Below, piece after piece: positions 7,331-14,216 of a DNA stretch of 18,832 nucleotides (positions are counted from its first letter, which is position 1; each line of letters opens with the position of its first letter). Under the pieces are notes generated by a model. That model was not told the origin of the DNA. It did not search any database and saw only the letters and a list, made by a program, of their open reading frames with translations. The DNA comes from Chloroflexota bacterium (GTDB lineage: Bacteria; Chloroflexota; Dehalococcoidia; UBA1151; TMED-70): positions 1-18,832 of the forward strand of contig PASM01000005.1 in assembly GCA_002711965.1 (NCBI GenBank). The letters run 5' to 3'. The position numbers and the translations under genes are program-made.

Positions 7331-7344
7331 ATAGTATCACAAGT
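7331..7344 (-). promoter_or_regulatory. Candidate extended -10 promoter of infC-rpmI-rplT
   Basis: On the minus strand CTTGTGATACTAT spans 7343-7331. It contains a TGTG extended -10 element, one spacer base, then TACTAT as the -10 hexamer. Transcription would start near 7324, leaving a leader of about 43 bases before the AUA start, including the AGGAG. The same CTTGTGATA occurs on the other strand before ftsH. No strong -35 is visible. Confidence 0.4.
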
Positions 7345-7405
7345 AGGCAATACTTGATAAGAATAATTAATTTATTTATGACCAAATAATTATTTTTTTC
7401 GTATT

Positions 7406-7418
7406 CTTGTGATAGCAT
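7406..7418 (+). promoter_or_regulatory. Candidate extended -10 promoter of the ftsH operon
   Basis: CTTGTGATAGCAT has the same TGTG-A-TAnnAT layout as the infC promoter candidate on the other strand. It lies 33 bases before the ftsH ATG, implying a leader of about 27 bases. A TATTAT at 7421-7426 is an alternative -10. The two CTTGTGATA copies form an inverted repeat (7335-7343 and 7406-7414), so a shared operator is another reading. Confidence 0.35.
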
Positions 7419-7451
7419 TTTATTATAAATAATAAAAAAAAAATCCCTCAA

Positions 7452-9374
7452 ATGAACAAAAAATTTCTAAATAATAGTATTACATACGTTATAGCAGGAT
7501 TACTTTTGATTGGAGCATTTTATTTGTTCCTAGGAAGATCCTTTGAAAGCTCAGAAGAAAAAGACCTTGGTCATCTTGTTAGAATTTCAAAAAGTGCTGA
7601 AGGGACAGCATATCCAGTCAATATTGAAGTAAACGGAGACAAGCTTACATACTCTAAAAATGGCGAAGTATTTAAAGCAACTAAAGAACCTGGAACTAGT
7701 GTCTATGAAATAATGTCAGCATCAGATATAGATCCCTCATCATACTCAGTTGTAGTAAAAAATGGTGGAAGCATTGGTACTATTTTTTCAATTCTTATTG
7801 GATTATTACCATTTATTTTAATGTTTGGGTTTTTATTTTTTATAATGAAGCAAGCTCAAGGATCTGGAAACAGTGCTATGAATTTTGGAAAAAGCAAAGC
7901 GAAGATGTTTGTTGGATCAAAAGCAAATGTGACTTTTTTTGATGTCGCTGGATTGCCAGAGGCAAAAGAAGAACTAGAAGAAGTAGTAGAATTCCTTAAA
8001 TTCCCTGATAGATTTACTTCTATAGGAGCTAAAATCCCATCAGGAGTACTTCTTGTTGGTCCTCCTGGTACAGGAAAAACCTTGATTGCTCGAGCGGTAG
8101 CAGGAGAAGCAGGGGTTCCTTTTTTCTCAATTTCTGGATCTGAATTTGTAGAAATGTTTGTAGGAGTAGGAGCATCTAGAGTTAGAGACTTATTTTCTCA
8201 AGCAAAAAGACATTCTCCTTGTATTATATTTGTTGATGAAATAGATGCGGTTGGTAGGCATAGAGGTGCAGGTTTAGGTGGAGGTCATGATGAAAGAGAG
8301 CAAACCTTAAACCAGATTTTAGTAGAAATGGATGGATTTGATACAAACAATAATGTAATAGTTGTAGCTGCAACTAACAGGCCTGATATTTTAGACCCAG
8401 CACTATTACGACCAGGACGATTTGATAGAAGGATTACTATTGATAATCCAGACGTGAATGGAAGAACAGAAATACTATCCGTACACGCAAAAGGGAAACC
8501 TATTGACAAAAAAGTAGATATGTCAGCGATAGCGAAACAAACTCCTGGATTTTCTGGGGCTGATTTAGCAAACTTAATCAATGAATCTGCTTTGTTGACT
8601 GCACGAAGAAACTCAAAAAAAATAACATTAGCAGATCTGACTGAAGCGATTGATAGAGTTTCTATGGGACCAGCAAGAAAATCAAAGGTTATTAGTGAAA
8701 ATGAAAGAGAATTAGTTGCTTATCATGAAGCAGGGCATGCAGTTGTATCTCATTTCATGCCAGAAGGAAAAAATGTGGGTAAAATTACCATAGTTTCTAG
8801 AGGACATGCTGGAGGATTTACAAGATATGAGCAAGAAGATCAATCATTGATGACAAAAATTGAATTAGAAGCCATGATTGCTTCAATGATGGGTGGAAGA
8901 GAAGCTGAATTTATTACTCATAAAGGCGTTCTTACCACTGGAGCATCAAATGACTTTGAACAAGCAACTAAAATTGCTAGAGAAATGGTTATGAGATACG
9001 GAATGATTTCTGATCTTCCTCAAAGAACATACGGTAAAAAACAACAAGCAATTTTTCTAGGTAGAGAGCAAAATGAAGAGCAAGACTACTCTGAGGAGAC
9101 TGCTATAAAAATTGATAAAGAAATATCTAAACTTCTTGATGAAGGAAAAAATAACGCTAATAAAATCTTGAAAAAACATAAGAAGGAATTAGAACTTTTG
9201 GCTGAGGCATTATTAAAGTATGAAACCTTGGACGCAGATCAATTTAGAGACTTAATGGAGGGGAACCCATTAAATATAGAGGTCCCTAAAAAAGCTGAAA
9301 CAAAAGTAAAAGATAAAGAAAAGAAAGAGAATCCTAAAACTAAAAAAGGATTTCCAGAACCTCAATCTTCATGA
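7452..9374 (+). CDS. ftsH: ATP-dependent zinc metalloprotease FtsH
   Basis: FtsH is a membrane-anchored hexameric AAA+ protease that extracts and degrades membrane proteins and some cytosolic regulators. The 640 residues are typical. There are two membrane helices (about 10-28 and 111-132) around an exported domain. The AAA domain has Walker A GPPGTGKT at 203-210, Walker B IIFVDEID and the second region of homology, [21 protein letters not shown]. The peptidase has HEAGH at 425-429 with Asp501 as likely third zinc ligand. The tail is Lys/Glu-rich and disordered-looking. No Shine-Dalgarno precedes the ATG. Its stop overlaps the start of the next gene (ATGA), so it heads a translationally coupled run with a hydrolase and a CPBP membrane protease. 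Confidence 0.97.
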   Translation: MNKKFLNNSITYVIAGLLLIGAFYLFLGRSFESSEEKDLGHLVRISKSAEGTAYPVNIEVNGDKLTYSKNGEVFKATKEPGTSVYEIMSASDIDPSSYSVVVKNGGSIGTIFSILIGLLPFILMFGFLFFIMKQAQGSGNSAMNFGKSKAKMFVGSKANVTFFDVAGLPEAKEELEEVVEFLKFPDRFTSIGAKIPSGVLLVGPPGTGKTLIARAVAGEAGVPFFSISGSEFVEMFVGVGASRVRDLFSQAKRHSPCIIFVDEIDAVGRHRGAGLGGGHDEREQTLNQILVEMDGFDTNNNVIVVAATNRPDILDPALLRPGRFDRRITIDNPDVNGRTEILSVHAKGKPIDKKVDMSAIAKQTPGFSGADLANLINESALLTARRNSKKITLADLTEAIDRVSMGPARKSKVISENERELVAYHEAGHAVVSHFMPEGKNVGKITIVSRGHAGGFTRYEQEDQSLMTKIELEAMIASMMGGREAEFITHKGVLTTGASNDFEQATKIAREMVMRYGMISDLPQRTYGKKQQAIFLGREQNEEQDYSEETAIKIDKEISKLLDEGKNNANKILKKHKKELELLAEALLKYETLDADQFRDLMEGNPLNIEVPKKAETKVKDKEKKENPKTKKGFPEPQSS

Positions 9375-10039
9375 AACTTTTCGAGAATAATGAAATAAAA
9401 ATTGAAAAATTTATTTCAGGTGCTTTAAGTAATAATTCATATTTATTAATTTCAAAATCAACAGAGGAATGTCTAATAATTGATGTTCCAGATAATCCTA
9501 GAGAACTAATAAATAAAATCCCAAGGAATCGGTTCGATAAATCACTTAATTTAAAAAAAATAAAAATACTTATTACTCATGGGCATTATGATCATATTGA
9601 AGGATTAGATCTTCTATCTGAAAGATTAGGCGAACTTGATGTTCACATAGGTTTTGTAGACGCGAATTATCTAAACTATTCAGGAAATGTTGTTAGATTA
9701 AGAAATCAAAATGAGATAAACATATCAAACTTAAAAATTGATTTGATATACACTCCGGGTCATACAGAAGGATCGATTTGCTATTTTGCTGATTTTGATG
9801 AAAAAAAATTTTTGTTTAGCGGTGACACTCTCTTTCCAGGAGGCCCTGGAAAAACAACTGATTCTCAAAATTTCAAAAAAATTTATGAATCGATAAAAAA
9901 TAAACTTTATATTCTGCCTGAAGAGACAATTATTTTACCTGGTCATGGAGAATCAATCACATTAAAAAACTCTATAAAAGAGTTTAATGAATTCGAGTAT
10001 AAAAACTTTGTCTTTGGTGATGTTTCGTGGAAAAAATAA
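9371..10039 (+). CDS. Metallo-beta-lactamase-fold hydrolase (glyoxalase II-like)
   Basis: This 222-residue protein has the full two-metal site of the metallo-beta-lactamase fold: H70-G-H72-Y-D74-H75 in ITHGHYDHIEG, His131 in TPGHTEGS, Asp152 in FSGDTLFPGGPG, and a last His in LPGHGES. The short form and the TPGHT/GDTLF motifs place it among hydroxyacylglutathione hydrolase-like enzymes, many of which act on thioesters. The actual substrate is unknown and glutathione use should not be assumed. It has no signal peptide or membrane segment, so it is cytoplasmic. It starts inside the ftsH stop (4-base overlap) and its 3' end overlaps the next gene by 13 bases, so all three are translationally linked. 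Confidence 0.88.
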   Translation: MKLFENNEIKIEKFISGALSNNSYLLISKSTEECLIIDVPDNPRELINKIPRNRFDKSLNLKKIKILITHGHYDHIEGLDLLSERLGELDVHIGFVDANYLNYSGNVVRLRNQNEINISNLKIDLIYTPGHTEGSICYFADFDEKKFLFSGDTLFPGGPGKTTDSQNFKKIYESIKNKLYILPEETIILPGHGESITLKNSIKEFNEFEYKNFVFGDVSWKK

Positions 10040-10872
10040 CTGGAAATAAATATTTTTCTGGACTTTATTTTTTTATTTCTACATCGATTTTTACAATTTT
10101 AATTATTGAGTATTTAGGCTTTCTTACAGAATTAATTTTTAGTAATAAGAAATTAGAATTACTGAATTTAATATTATTATCTTCAGGTCTTTTATTAAAT
10201 TATTTTTTATTAAATTTTTTTAGAACTAAAACGAATATTTCTTTCAATTTAATAAGAAGATTTTATTTTGTAATTATATTTTTTGCATTAATTAATTTTT
10301 TATTGATACCAAAAAACTTTAATTTGATAGTTCAAATCCTTCTTATAGATTTAGGAGCAATTTATATTATTTTTCAAATTTGTAAAAAGTTTGATCAAAA
10401 CTCTTTTGTATGGTTGGGGTTAATTCGTTTAAATTTTAAAGATTCAAAATATTTTCTTTATTATTTTTTAGCTTGGCCTTTAATAATAGTATGGGGGATA
10501 TTTGTTGAATATTTGAACATTGATGCACTAAGAAATTCAAATTACTCTCAAGATATTGTAGAAGCATTAAATAATAATTATTTAATAATTTTTTTGCTCG
10601 CTTGTATTGTTGCTCCATTAAGTGAAGAAATAATATTTAGAGGATTTCTTATCAGAATAATTAAACAAAAATACTCAACTTCTCTTGCAATAATTATAAA
10701 TTCTTTCTTTTTTGGTCTCATACATTTAAGCCCTAGTGCAATAATTCCAGCATCTATACTAGGGATTAGTTTATCTATAATAAGAATAAAGACTAATAGT
10801 GTTTATGGATCAATAATAATACATTCATTACATAATCTTTTTGCTCTCATTCTTACGATTCAAGCTTTATAA
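10027..10872 (+). CDS. CPBP family intramembrane metalloprotease (Abi/CAAX-type)
   Basis: This is a 281-residue, very hydrophobic protein with roughly eight membrane segments. It carries the three CPBP motifs near the C-terminus: Glu200-Glu201 and Arg205 in APLSEEIIFRG, His233 in FFFGLIHLS, and His266/Asn270 in IIHSLHNLF. Family members include CAAX prenyl proteases and bacteriocin-immunity proteins, but the substrate here is unknown. The start taken is GTG at 10027, inside the 3' end of the preceding hydrolase gene (13-base overlap); upstream sequence gives only a weak GGTGAT. Its place directly after ftsH and before trpA fits a membrane quality-control cluster, but no direct link is shown. 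Confidence 0.87.
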   Translation: MEKITGNKYFSGLYFFISTSIFTILIIEYLGFLTELIFSNKKLELLNLILLSSGLLLNYFLLNFFRTKTNISFNLIRRFYFVIIFFALINFLLIPKNFNLIVQILLIDLGAIYIIFQICKKFDQNSFVWLGLIRLNFKDSKYFLYYFLAWPLIIVWGIFVEYLNIDALRNSNYSQDIVEALNNNYLIIFLLACIVAPLSEEIIFRGFLIRIIKQKYSTSLAIIINSFFFGLIHLSPSAIIPASILGISLSIIRIKTNSVYGSIIIHSLHNLFALILTIQAL

Positions 10873-10890
10873 TGTACCTAGGAGTAAAAT

Positions 10891-11658
10891 TTGATATCTA
10901 AGGCAATTCAATCAAATAATAATACAGCGGTTATACCCTTCATAACTTGCGGCTTTCCAGACGTAGAAAATTTTGTAGATTTATTAATTGCTCTTGAAAA
11001 ATCAGGATCAAGCGTAATTGAAATTGGGATGCCAAATAGCGACCCATTAGCTGAAGGGCTAACTATTCAATATTCAAGTACAGTTGCACTAAATAATGGA
11101 GTGAATACAAAGGTTTGTTTGCAAATTGTTAAGAAAGCACGAGAAAAAGGATTAAAAATACCAGTAGTTCTTATGGGATATTATAATAATGTAATTGCTT
11201 ATGATATAGAAAAGTTTTGTAATGAAGCAAAAGAATCTGGAGTAGACGGATTAATAATCGCTGACCTACCAGTTTTTGAATCAAAAACATTAGTTGATTA
11301 TTTAAAAAAATATGACTTATCTTATATTCCATTACTTTCAGTAAATTCATCCAAATCCGTTATTGAAGAAGCATGTAAATTAGCAACAGGTTATGTCTAC
11401 TGTATATCTGTTTTAGGTGTTACAGGTGAAAGGAAAGTAGTATTTGATAGGGTAAAAATTCTAGTAGAACAAGTTAGAAATTATACCTCAGTACCCGTTG
11501 CAGTAGGATTTGGAGTATCTAACAAGTCTGATATTGCAGAAATAGGTAAATTTGCAGATGGAGCTATAATTGGATCTGCACTTATAAACAAAATACGAGA
11601 AACAAAAGATGATAATATTGTTGATGTGGCTGGAAAGTTTATTTCTAGCCTAATATAA
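10891..11658 (+). CDS. trpA: Tryptophan synthase alpha subunit
   Basis: TrpA cleaves indole-3-glycerol phosphate to indole and glyceraldehyde-3-phosphate and passes indole to TrpB. The 255 residues are slightly short for the family, with a trimmed N-terminus. The start is TTG, with a strong AGGAG six bases upstream. Catalytic Glu44 (Glu49 of Salmonella TrpA) lies in VIEIGMP. The position of Asp60 is Glu55, in SDPLAEG, a conservative but notable change. The usual PFSDP and DGP read PNSDP and EGL. Phosphate-binding elements are intact: SVLGVTGERK, VGFGVSNKSD and IIGSAL. trpB and other trp genes are not in the window. It follows the CPBP gene by 18 bases and precedes chorismate mutase by 19. Confidence 0.93.
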   Translation: MISKAIQSNNNTAVIPFITCGFPDVENFVDLLIALEKSGSSVIEIGMPNSDPLAEGLTIQYSSTVALNNGVNTKVCLQIVKKAREKGLKIPVVLMGYYNNVIAYDIEKFCNEAKESGVDGLIIADLPVFESKTLVDYLKKYDLSYIPLLSVNSSKSVIEEACKLATGYVYCISVLGVTGERKVVFDRVKILVEQVRNYTSVPVAVGFGVSNKSDIAEIGKFADGAIIGSALINKIRETKDDNIVDVAGKFISSLI

Positions 11659-11677
11659 ATTTTTATGAGGATTGAAA

Positions 11678-12040
11678 ATGTTTGTTAGAGGAGTCAGAGG
11701 CGCAACGACTGTTTTGAAAAATACTAAAGATGAAATAGTCAAACATACTGCTGAATTGTTGGAAAGAATGATAAATGAGAATAACATTGATTCAGAAAAT
11801 ATCGCATCAATAATCTTTACAACAACATCTGATGTATATAATGAATTTCCTGCAGTTGCAGCTAGAGAGATTTTATCTCTAAACTCAGTGCCATTATTAA
11901 ACATGCAAGAAATTGATAATCCCAGTGGATTAAAAAAATGTATACGAATACTAATACATTGGAATACAGAACGAAAACAAGATGAAATAAAACATGTATA
12001 CCTAAATGAGGCTACAGCTTTAAGGACTGATTTAAAATAA
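11678..12040 (+). CDS. aroH: Chorismate mutase, AroH type
   Basis: This enzyme turns chorismate into prephenate, the branch point to phenylalanine and tyrosine. The 120-residue protein is the trimeric AroH (Bacillus subtilis) type, not the helical AroQ type. With the ATG at 11678 the catalytic residues fall at the same numbers as in the Bacillus enzyme: Arg7 (RGVRGATTV), Glu78 (MQEID), Arg90 (LKKCIR) and Tyr108 (HVYL). That agreement, and a GAGG seven bases upstream, favour this start over an in-frame TTG at 11672. It follows trpA closely and precedes the DAHP synthase attenuator. Confidence 0.95.
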   Translation: MFVRGVRGATTVLKNTKDEIVKHTAELLERMINENNIDSENIASIIFTTTSDVYNEFPAVAAREILSLNSVPLLNMQEIDNPSGLKKCIRILIHWNTERKQDEIKHVYLNEATALRTDLK

Positions 12041-12095
12041 TTCGCTAGGCAAAATCTTGAAATTTAAGTTAGACTAGTTGTTAGGGAAAACAAAA

Positions 12096-12137
12096 ATGAA
12101 AAATTTTTTTTACACATATTATTATTTTAAGACCTAA
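12096..12137 (+). CDS. Phe/Tyr-rich leader peptide of the DAHP synthase attenuator
   Basis: This 13-codon ORF encodes MKNFFYTYYYFKT, with three Phe and four Tyr residues; six of the seven fall within codons 5-11. Such a run is the mark of an amino-acid-sensing leader peptide, comparable in kind to the Phe-rich leader of E. coli pheA. It starts 55 bases after the chorismate mutase stop and ends 96 bases before the DAHP synthase ATG. An AGGG lies nine bases before its ATG. The stop codon (12135-12137) sits in the loop of the first hairpin, where a terminating ribosome would disturb the second RNA segment. The peptide itself probably has no function beyond being translated. Confidence 0.78.
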   Translation: MKNFFYTYYYFKT

Positions 12138-12201
12138 GAGTCTTTATTTAGTGTGTAAATTAAATCATTGATAAAAGGCTCAATATAAGAGCCTTTTTTT
12201 T
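12109..12201 (+). promoter_or_regulatory. Transcription attenuator upstream of DAHP synthase
   Basis: Four RNA segments can be drawn by eye. Segment 1 AAGAC (12129-12133) pairs with GTCTT (12140-12144) in segment 2. Segment 2 GAGTCTTT (12138-12145) can instead pair with segment 3 AAAGGCTC (12174-12181), eight pairs including one G-U. Segment 3, with its flanking A, pairs with segment 4 GAGCCTTTT (12189-12197) as the terminator. An outer stem TTTACACA (12109-12116) with TGTGTAAA (12152-12159) may strengthen the 1:2 form. A ribosome stalled on the Tyr/Phe codons (12117-12128) would cover segment 1 and allow 2:3, so transcription continues. A ribosome reaching the stop would block segment 2 and favour the terminator. 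Pairings are read from sequence; the mechanism is inference from known attenuators. A weak promoter, TAGGCA (12046) with TAGACT (12070), may drive the leader. Confidence 0.75.
12173..12201 (+). terminator. Intrinsic terminator (terminator arm of the attenuator)
   Basis: AAAAGGCTC (12173-12181) pairs perfectly with GAGCCTTTT (12189-12197) across a seven-base loop, and the stem runs into eight Ts (12194-12201). It is the only clear intrinsic terminator seen in the window. It lies 32 bases before the DAHP synthase ATG, inside the untranslated leader rather than at the end of an operon, so it most likely acts conditionally. Confidence 0.85.
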
Positions 12202-12233
12202 ATTAAAAATTAATGAGAATAAAGGGATAAAAA

Positions 12234-13277
12234 ATGACAGACATAACAAATGTAAATATAAGAGAATTATCAAAACTACCTTCACCAGATTTTTATATCA
12301 AAAAGTTTCCTTCTTCAAATGAACAGACTTTATTGGTAAAAGAATCAAGAAAGGTTATTGAAGACATAATAGAAGGAAAAGATAAAAGGCTATTATTACT
12401 TGTAGGGCCTTGTTCAATTCATGATACAGAAGCTGGGATAGAATATACAAAAAAATTAAAGATTTTGGCAGACAAAGTAAAAGATAAAATCTTTGTAGTT
12501 ATGAGAGTTTATTTTGAAAAACCTAGAACTACTGTTGGGTGGAAAGGATTAATAAATGACCCTGATTTGAATGATACTTTCAACATTCCAAAAGGGATTG
12601 ATATTGCTAGAGAATTTTTATCAGAAGTCACAAAAATTGGATTACCTACAGCAACTGAATTTTTAGATCCATTCACACCTCAATATATAGGAGATTTAGT
12701 TTCTTGGGGTGCTATAGGTGCAAGGACAGCAGAGAGTCAAACTCACAGGCAAATGGCTAGTGGTTTATCAATGCCAATAGGATTTAAAAATGGAACAGGC
12801 GGATCCGTACAATTAGCTATTGATGGAATGATAGCTTGTAACGGCGAGCATGCATTTTTAGGAATAGATAATGAAGGAAAAACATCTGTGGTTATAACTA
12901 ATGGAAATAAAGCCAATCACGTAATTCTTAGAGGAGGAGCATCTGGAACAAATTATGATGCTAAATCCGTAAAAGAAGCGCAAGAAATCTTACAAAAAAA
13001 TAATCTAGAACCAAATATAGTAGTTGATTGCTCGCATGGAAACTCAAATAAAGATCATAACAGACAACCAATTGTCTTTCACGATGTTATTAAACAAAGA
13101 CTATCAGGAAATGATAAAATCATTGGAATTATGCTTGAAAGTAACTTGAATCCCGGTAACCAATCTCTAGGAGATAATGTTAAAGATTTGGAATATGGAG
13201 TTTCTATTACTGACAAATGTGTTGGATGGGAAAAAACAGAAGAAACAATTATGGAGGCATATAACCTTCTTAAATAA
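12234..13277 (+). CDS. aroG: 3-deoxy-7-phosphoheptulonate (DAHP) synthase, AroG/AroF/AroH class
   Basis: This enzyme condenses phosphoenolpyruvate and erythrose-4-phosphate, the first step of the aromatic pathway. The 347 residues align well from memory with the E. coli type Ialpha enzymes. Metal ligands are Cys60 (VGPCSIHD), His268 (DCSHGNSN), Glu302 (IMLESNL) and Asp327 (SITDKCVGW). Substrate residues include Arg91 and Lys96 in MRVYFEKPRTTVGWKG, with IGARTAESQTHR and GFKNGTGG further on. Positions that affect Phe feedback in E. coli AroG (Asp and Pro in FLDPFTPQY, Ser in SGLSMP) are kept, so the enzyme may be feedback-inhibited as well as attenuated. The symbol is given for the class; which amino acid inhibits it is unknown. 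AAAGGG lies just before the ATG. ribF starts directly at its stop. Confidence 0.93.
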   Translation: MTDITNVNIRELSKLPSPDFYIKKFPSSNEQTLLVKESRKVIEDIIEGKDKRLLLLVGPCSIHDTEAGIEYTKKLKILADKVKDKIFVVMRVYFEKPRTTVGWKGLINDPDLNDTFNIPKGIDIAREFLSEVTKIGLPTATEFLDPFTPQYIGDLVSWGAIGARTAESQTHRQMASGLSMPIGFKNGTGGSVQLAIDGMIACNGEHAFLGIDNEGKTSVVITNGNKANHVILRGGASGTNYDAKSVKEAQEILQKNNLEPNIVVDCSHGNSNKDHNRQPIVFHDVIKQRLSGNDKIIGIMLESNLNPGNQSLGDNVKDLEYGVSITDKCVGWEKTEETIMEAYNLLK

Positions 13278-14216
13278 ATGGAAAATTCTTTCATAAAAAT
13301 AATTGAAACACTATCTGAAGATGTTACTACTAATGAGACTTCTTTATGTATAGGAACATTTGATGGAGTGCATACTGGGCACCAAAGATTATTTGATAAG
13401 TTATTAGAAGTTTCAAAAATTAACAACTTTTTATCTATAGTATTTGTTTTCAAAAGTAGACCTAGAGAAATAATAAACATAAAAACTACAAAACCTTACT
13501 TGTTACCTTTTAGAAACAGGATAAATAAGATCAAGTTATCTAATTTAGATAAAATTATTGAGATAGATTTTGATAAAAAGCTACAAAGTTTATCCTCTGA
13601 AGAATTTCTTAAGATACTAAAAGAAAAAATAAATCTTAAATCACTTATAGCAAGCATCAATACAAAAATAGGAAAAGACCAACTAAGTGGTTCAGATTTG
13701 GAAAAAGTTTGCGCTAAACTAAATATTGATTTTCAATCGATCGATATGACATCAGATAATAAAAATATCGTCTCTTCATCAAACATTTCTAAATTAATCG
13801 AATTAGGAGAAATAGAAAAAGCTAACTCTATGCTGGGAGACAATTTTTACTTTTCAGGAAAAGTTATACAGGGAGACAAGCTAGGTCGAACTATAGGTTA
13901 TCCTACAGCTAATTTAGATGTGAATAAAATAATTCAAATTCCTGCAGATGGGATTTATGCTTCCATTGTTGAAATAGACCAACAAATGTATTCAGGAGCA
14001 TTATCCATAGGTAACAGACCTGTAATAAAAAATGATGATTCAAGAAAAATTGAAGTTTATATATTAGACTTTAATAAAGATATTTATCGTAAAGATATAA
14101 AAATAAACGTAATAAAAAAAATAAGGAATCAAATTAACTATAATTCTTTAGAGAAACTAAAAATACAAATAGAAAAAGATATTTCAGAGATAAAGAGAAT
14201 ACTAAATAATGGCTAA
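13278..14216 (+). CDS. ribF: Bifunctional riboflavin kinase/FAD synthetase RibF
   Basis: RibF phosphorylates riboflavin to FMN and adenylylates FMN to FAD. The 312 residues have the expected order: an N-terminal nucleotidyltransferase domain (about 1-185) with GTFDGVHTGH at 26-35, and a C-terminal riboflavin kinase domain (about 190-310) with GYPTAN at 207-212 and the likely base Glu259 in IEVYILDF. Some N-domain motifs look eroded. The usual PHP after the second strand reads SRP, the usual GxDFxFG reads ASINTKIG, and the usual ISSTRIR reads VSSSNIS. The FAD synthetase activity is therefore less certain than the kinase. The ATG follows the DAHP synthase stop with no gap, and the 3' end overlaps tyrS by eight bases, so translation is probably coupled across all three. 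Confidence 0.9.
   Translation: MENSFIKIIETLSEDVTTNETSLCIGTFDGVHTGHQRLFDKLLEVSKINNFLSIVFVFKSRPREIINIKTTKPYLLPFRNRINKIKLSNLDKIIEIDFDKKLQSLSSEEFLKILKEKINLKSLIASINTKIGKDQLSGSDLEKVCAKLNIDFQSIDMTSDNKNIVSSSNISKLIELGEIEKANSMLGDNFYFSGKVIQGDKLGRTIGYPTANLDVNKIIQIPADGIYASIVEIDQQMYSGALSIGNRPVIKNDDSRKIEVYILDFNKDIYRKDIKINVIKKIRNQINYNSLEKLKIQIEKDISEIKRILNNG

Noticed and set aside
7171..7389. Rightward 72-residue ORF over the infC start region
   Set aside because: It overlaps infC and its promoter region, has no recognisable family and starts inside the infC coding sequence.
11672..11677. TTG start for chorismate mutase
   Set aside because: The GAGG would be only one base away. The ATG at 11678 has proper spacing and gives catalytic residue numbers matching the Bacillus enzyme.
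12041..12095. TTGAAA at 12057 as the -35 of a leader promoter
   Set aside because: No reasonable -10 lies 16-18 bases downstream; the region could equally be read through from trpA-aroH.
13079..13480. Leftward ORF of 133 residues across the DAHP synthase/ribF junction
   Set aside because: It is antisense to two well-recognised genes and has no protein-family features.
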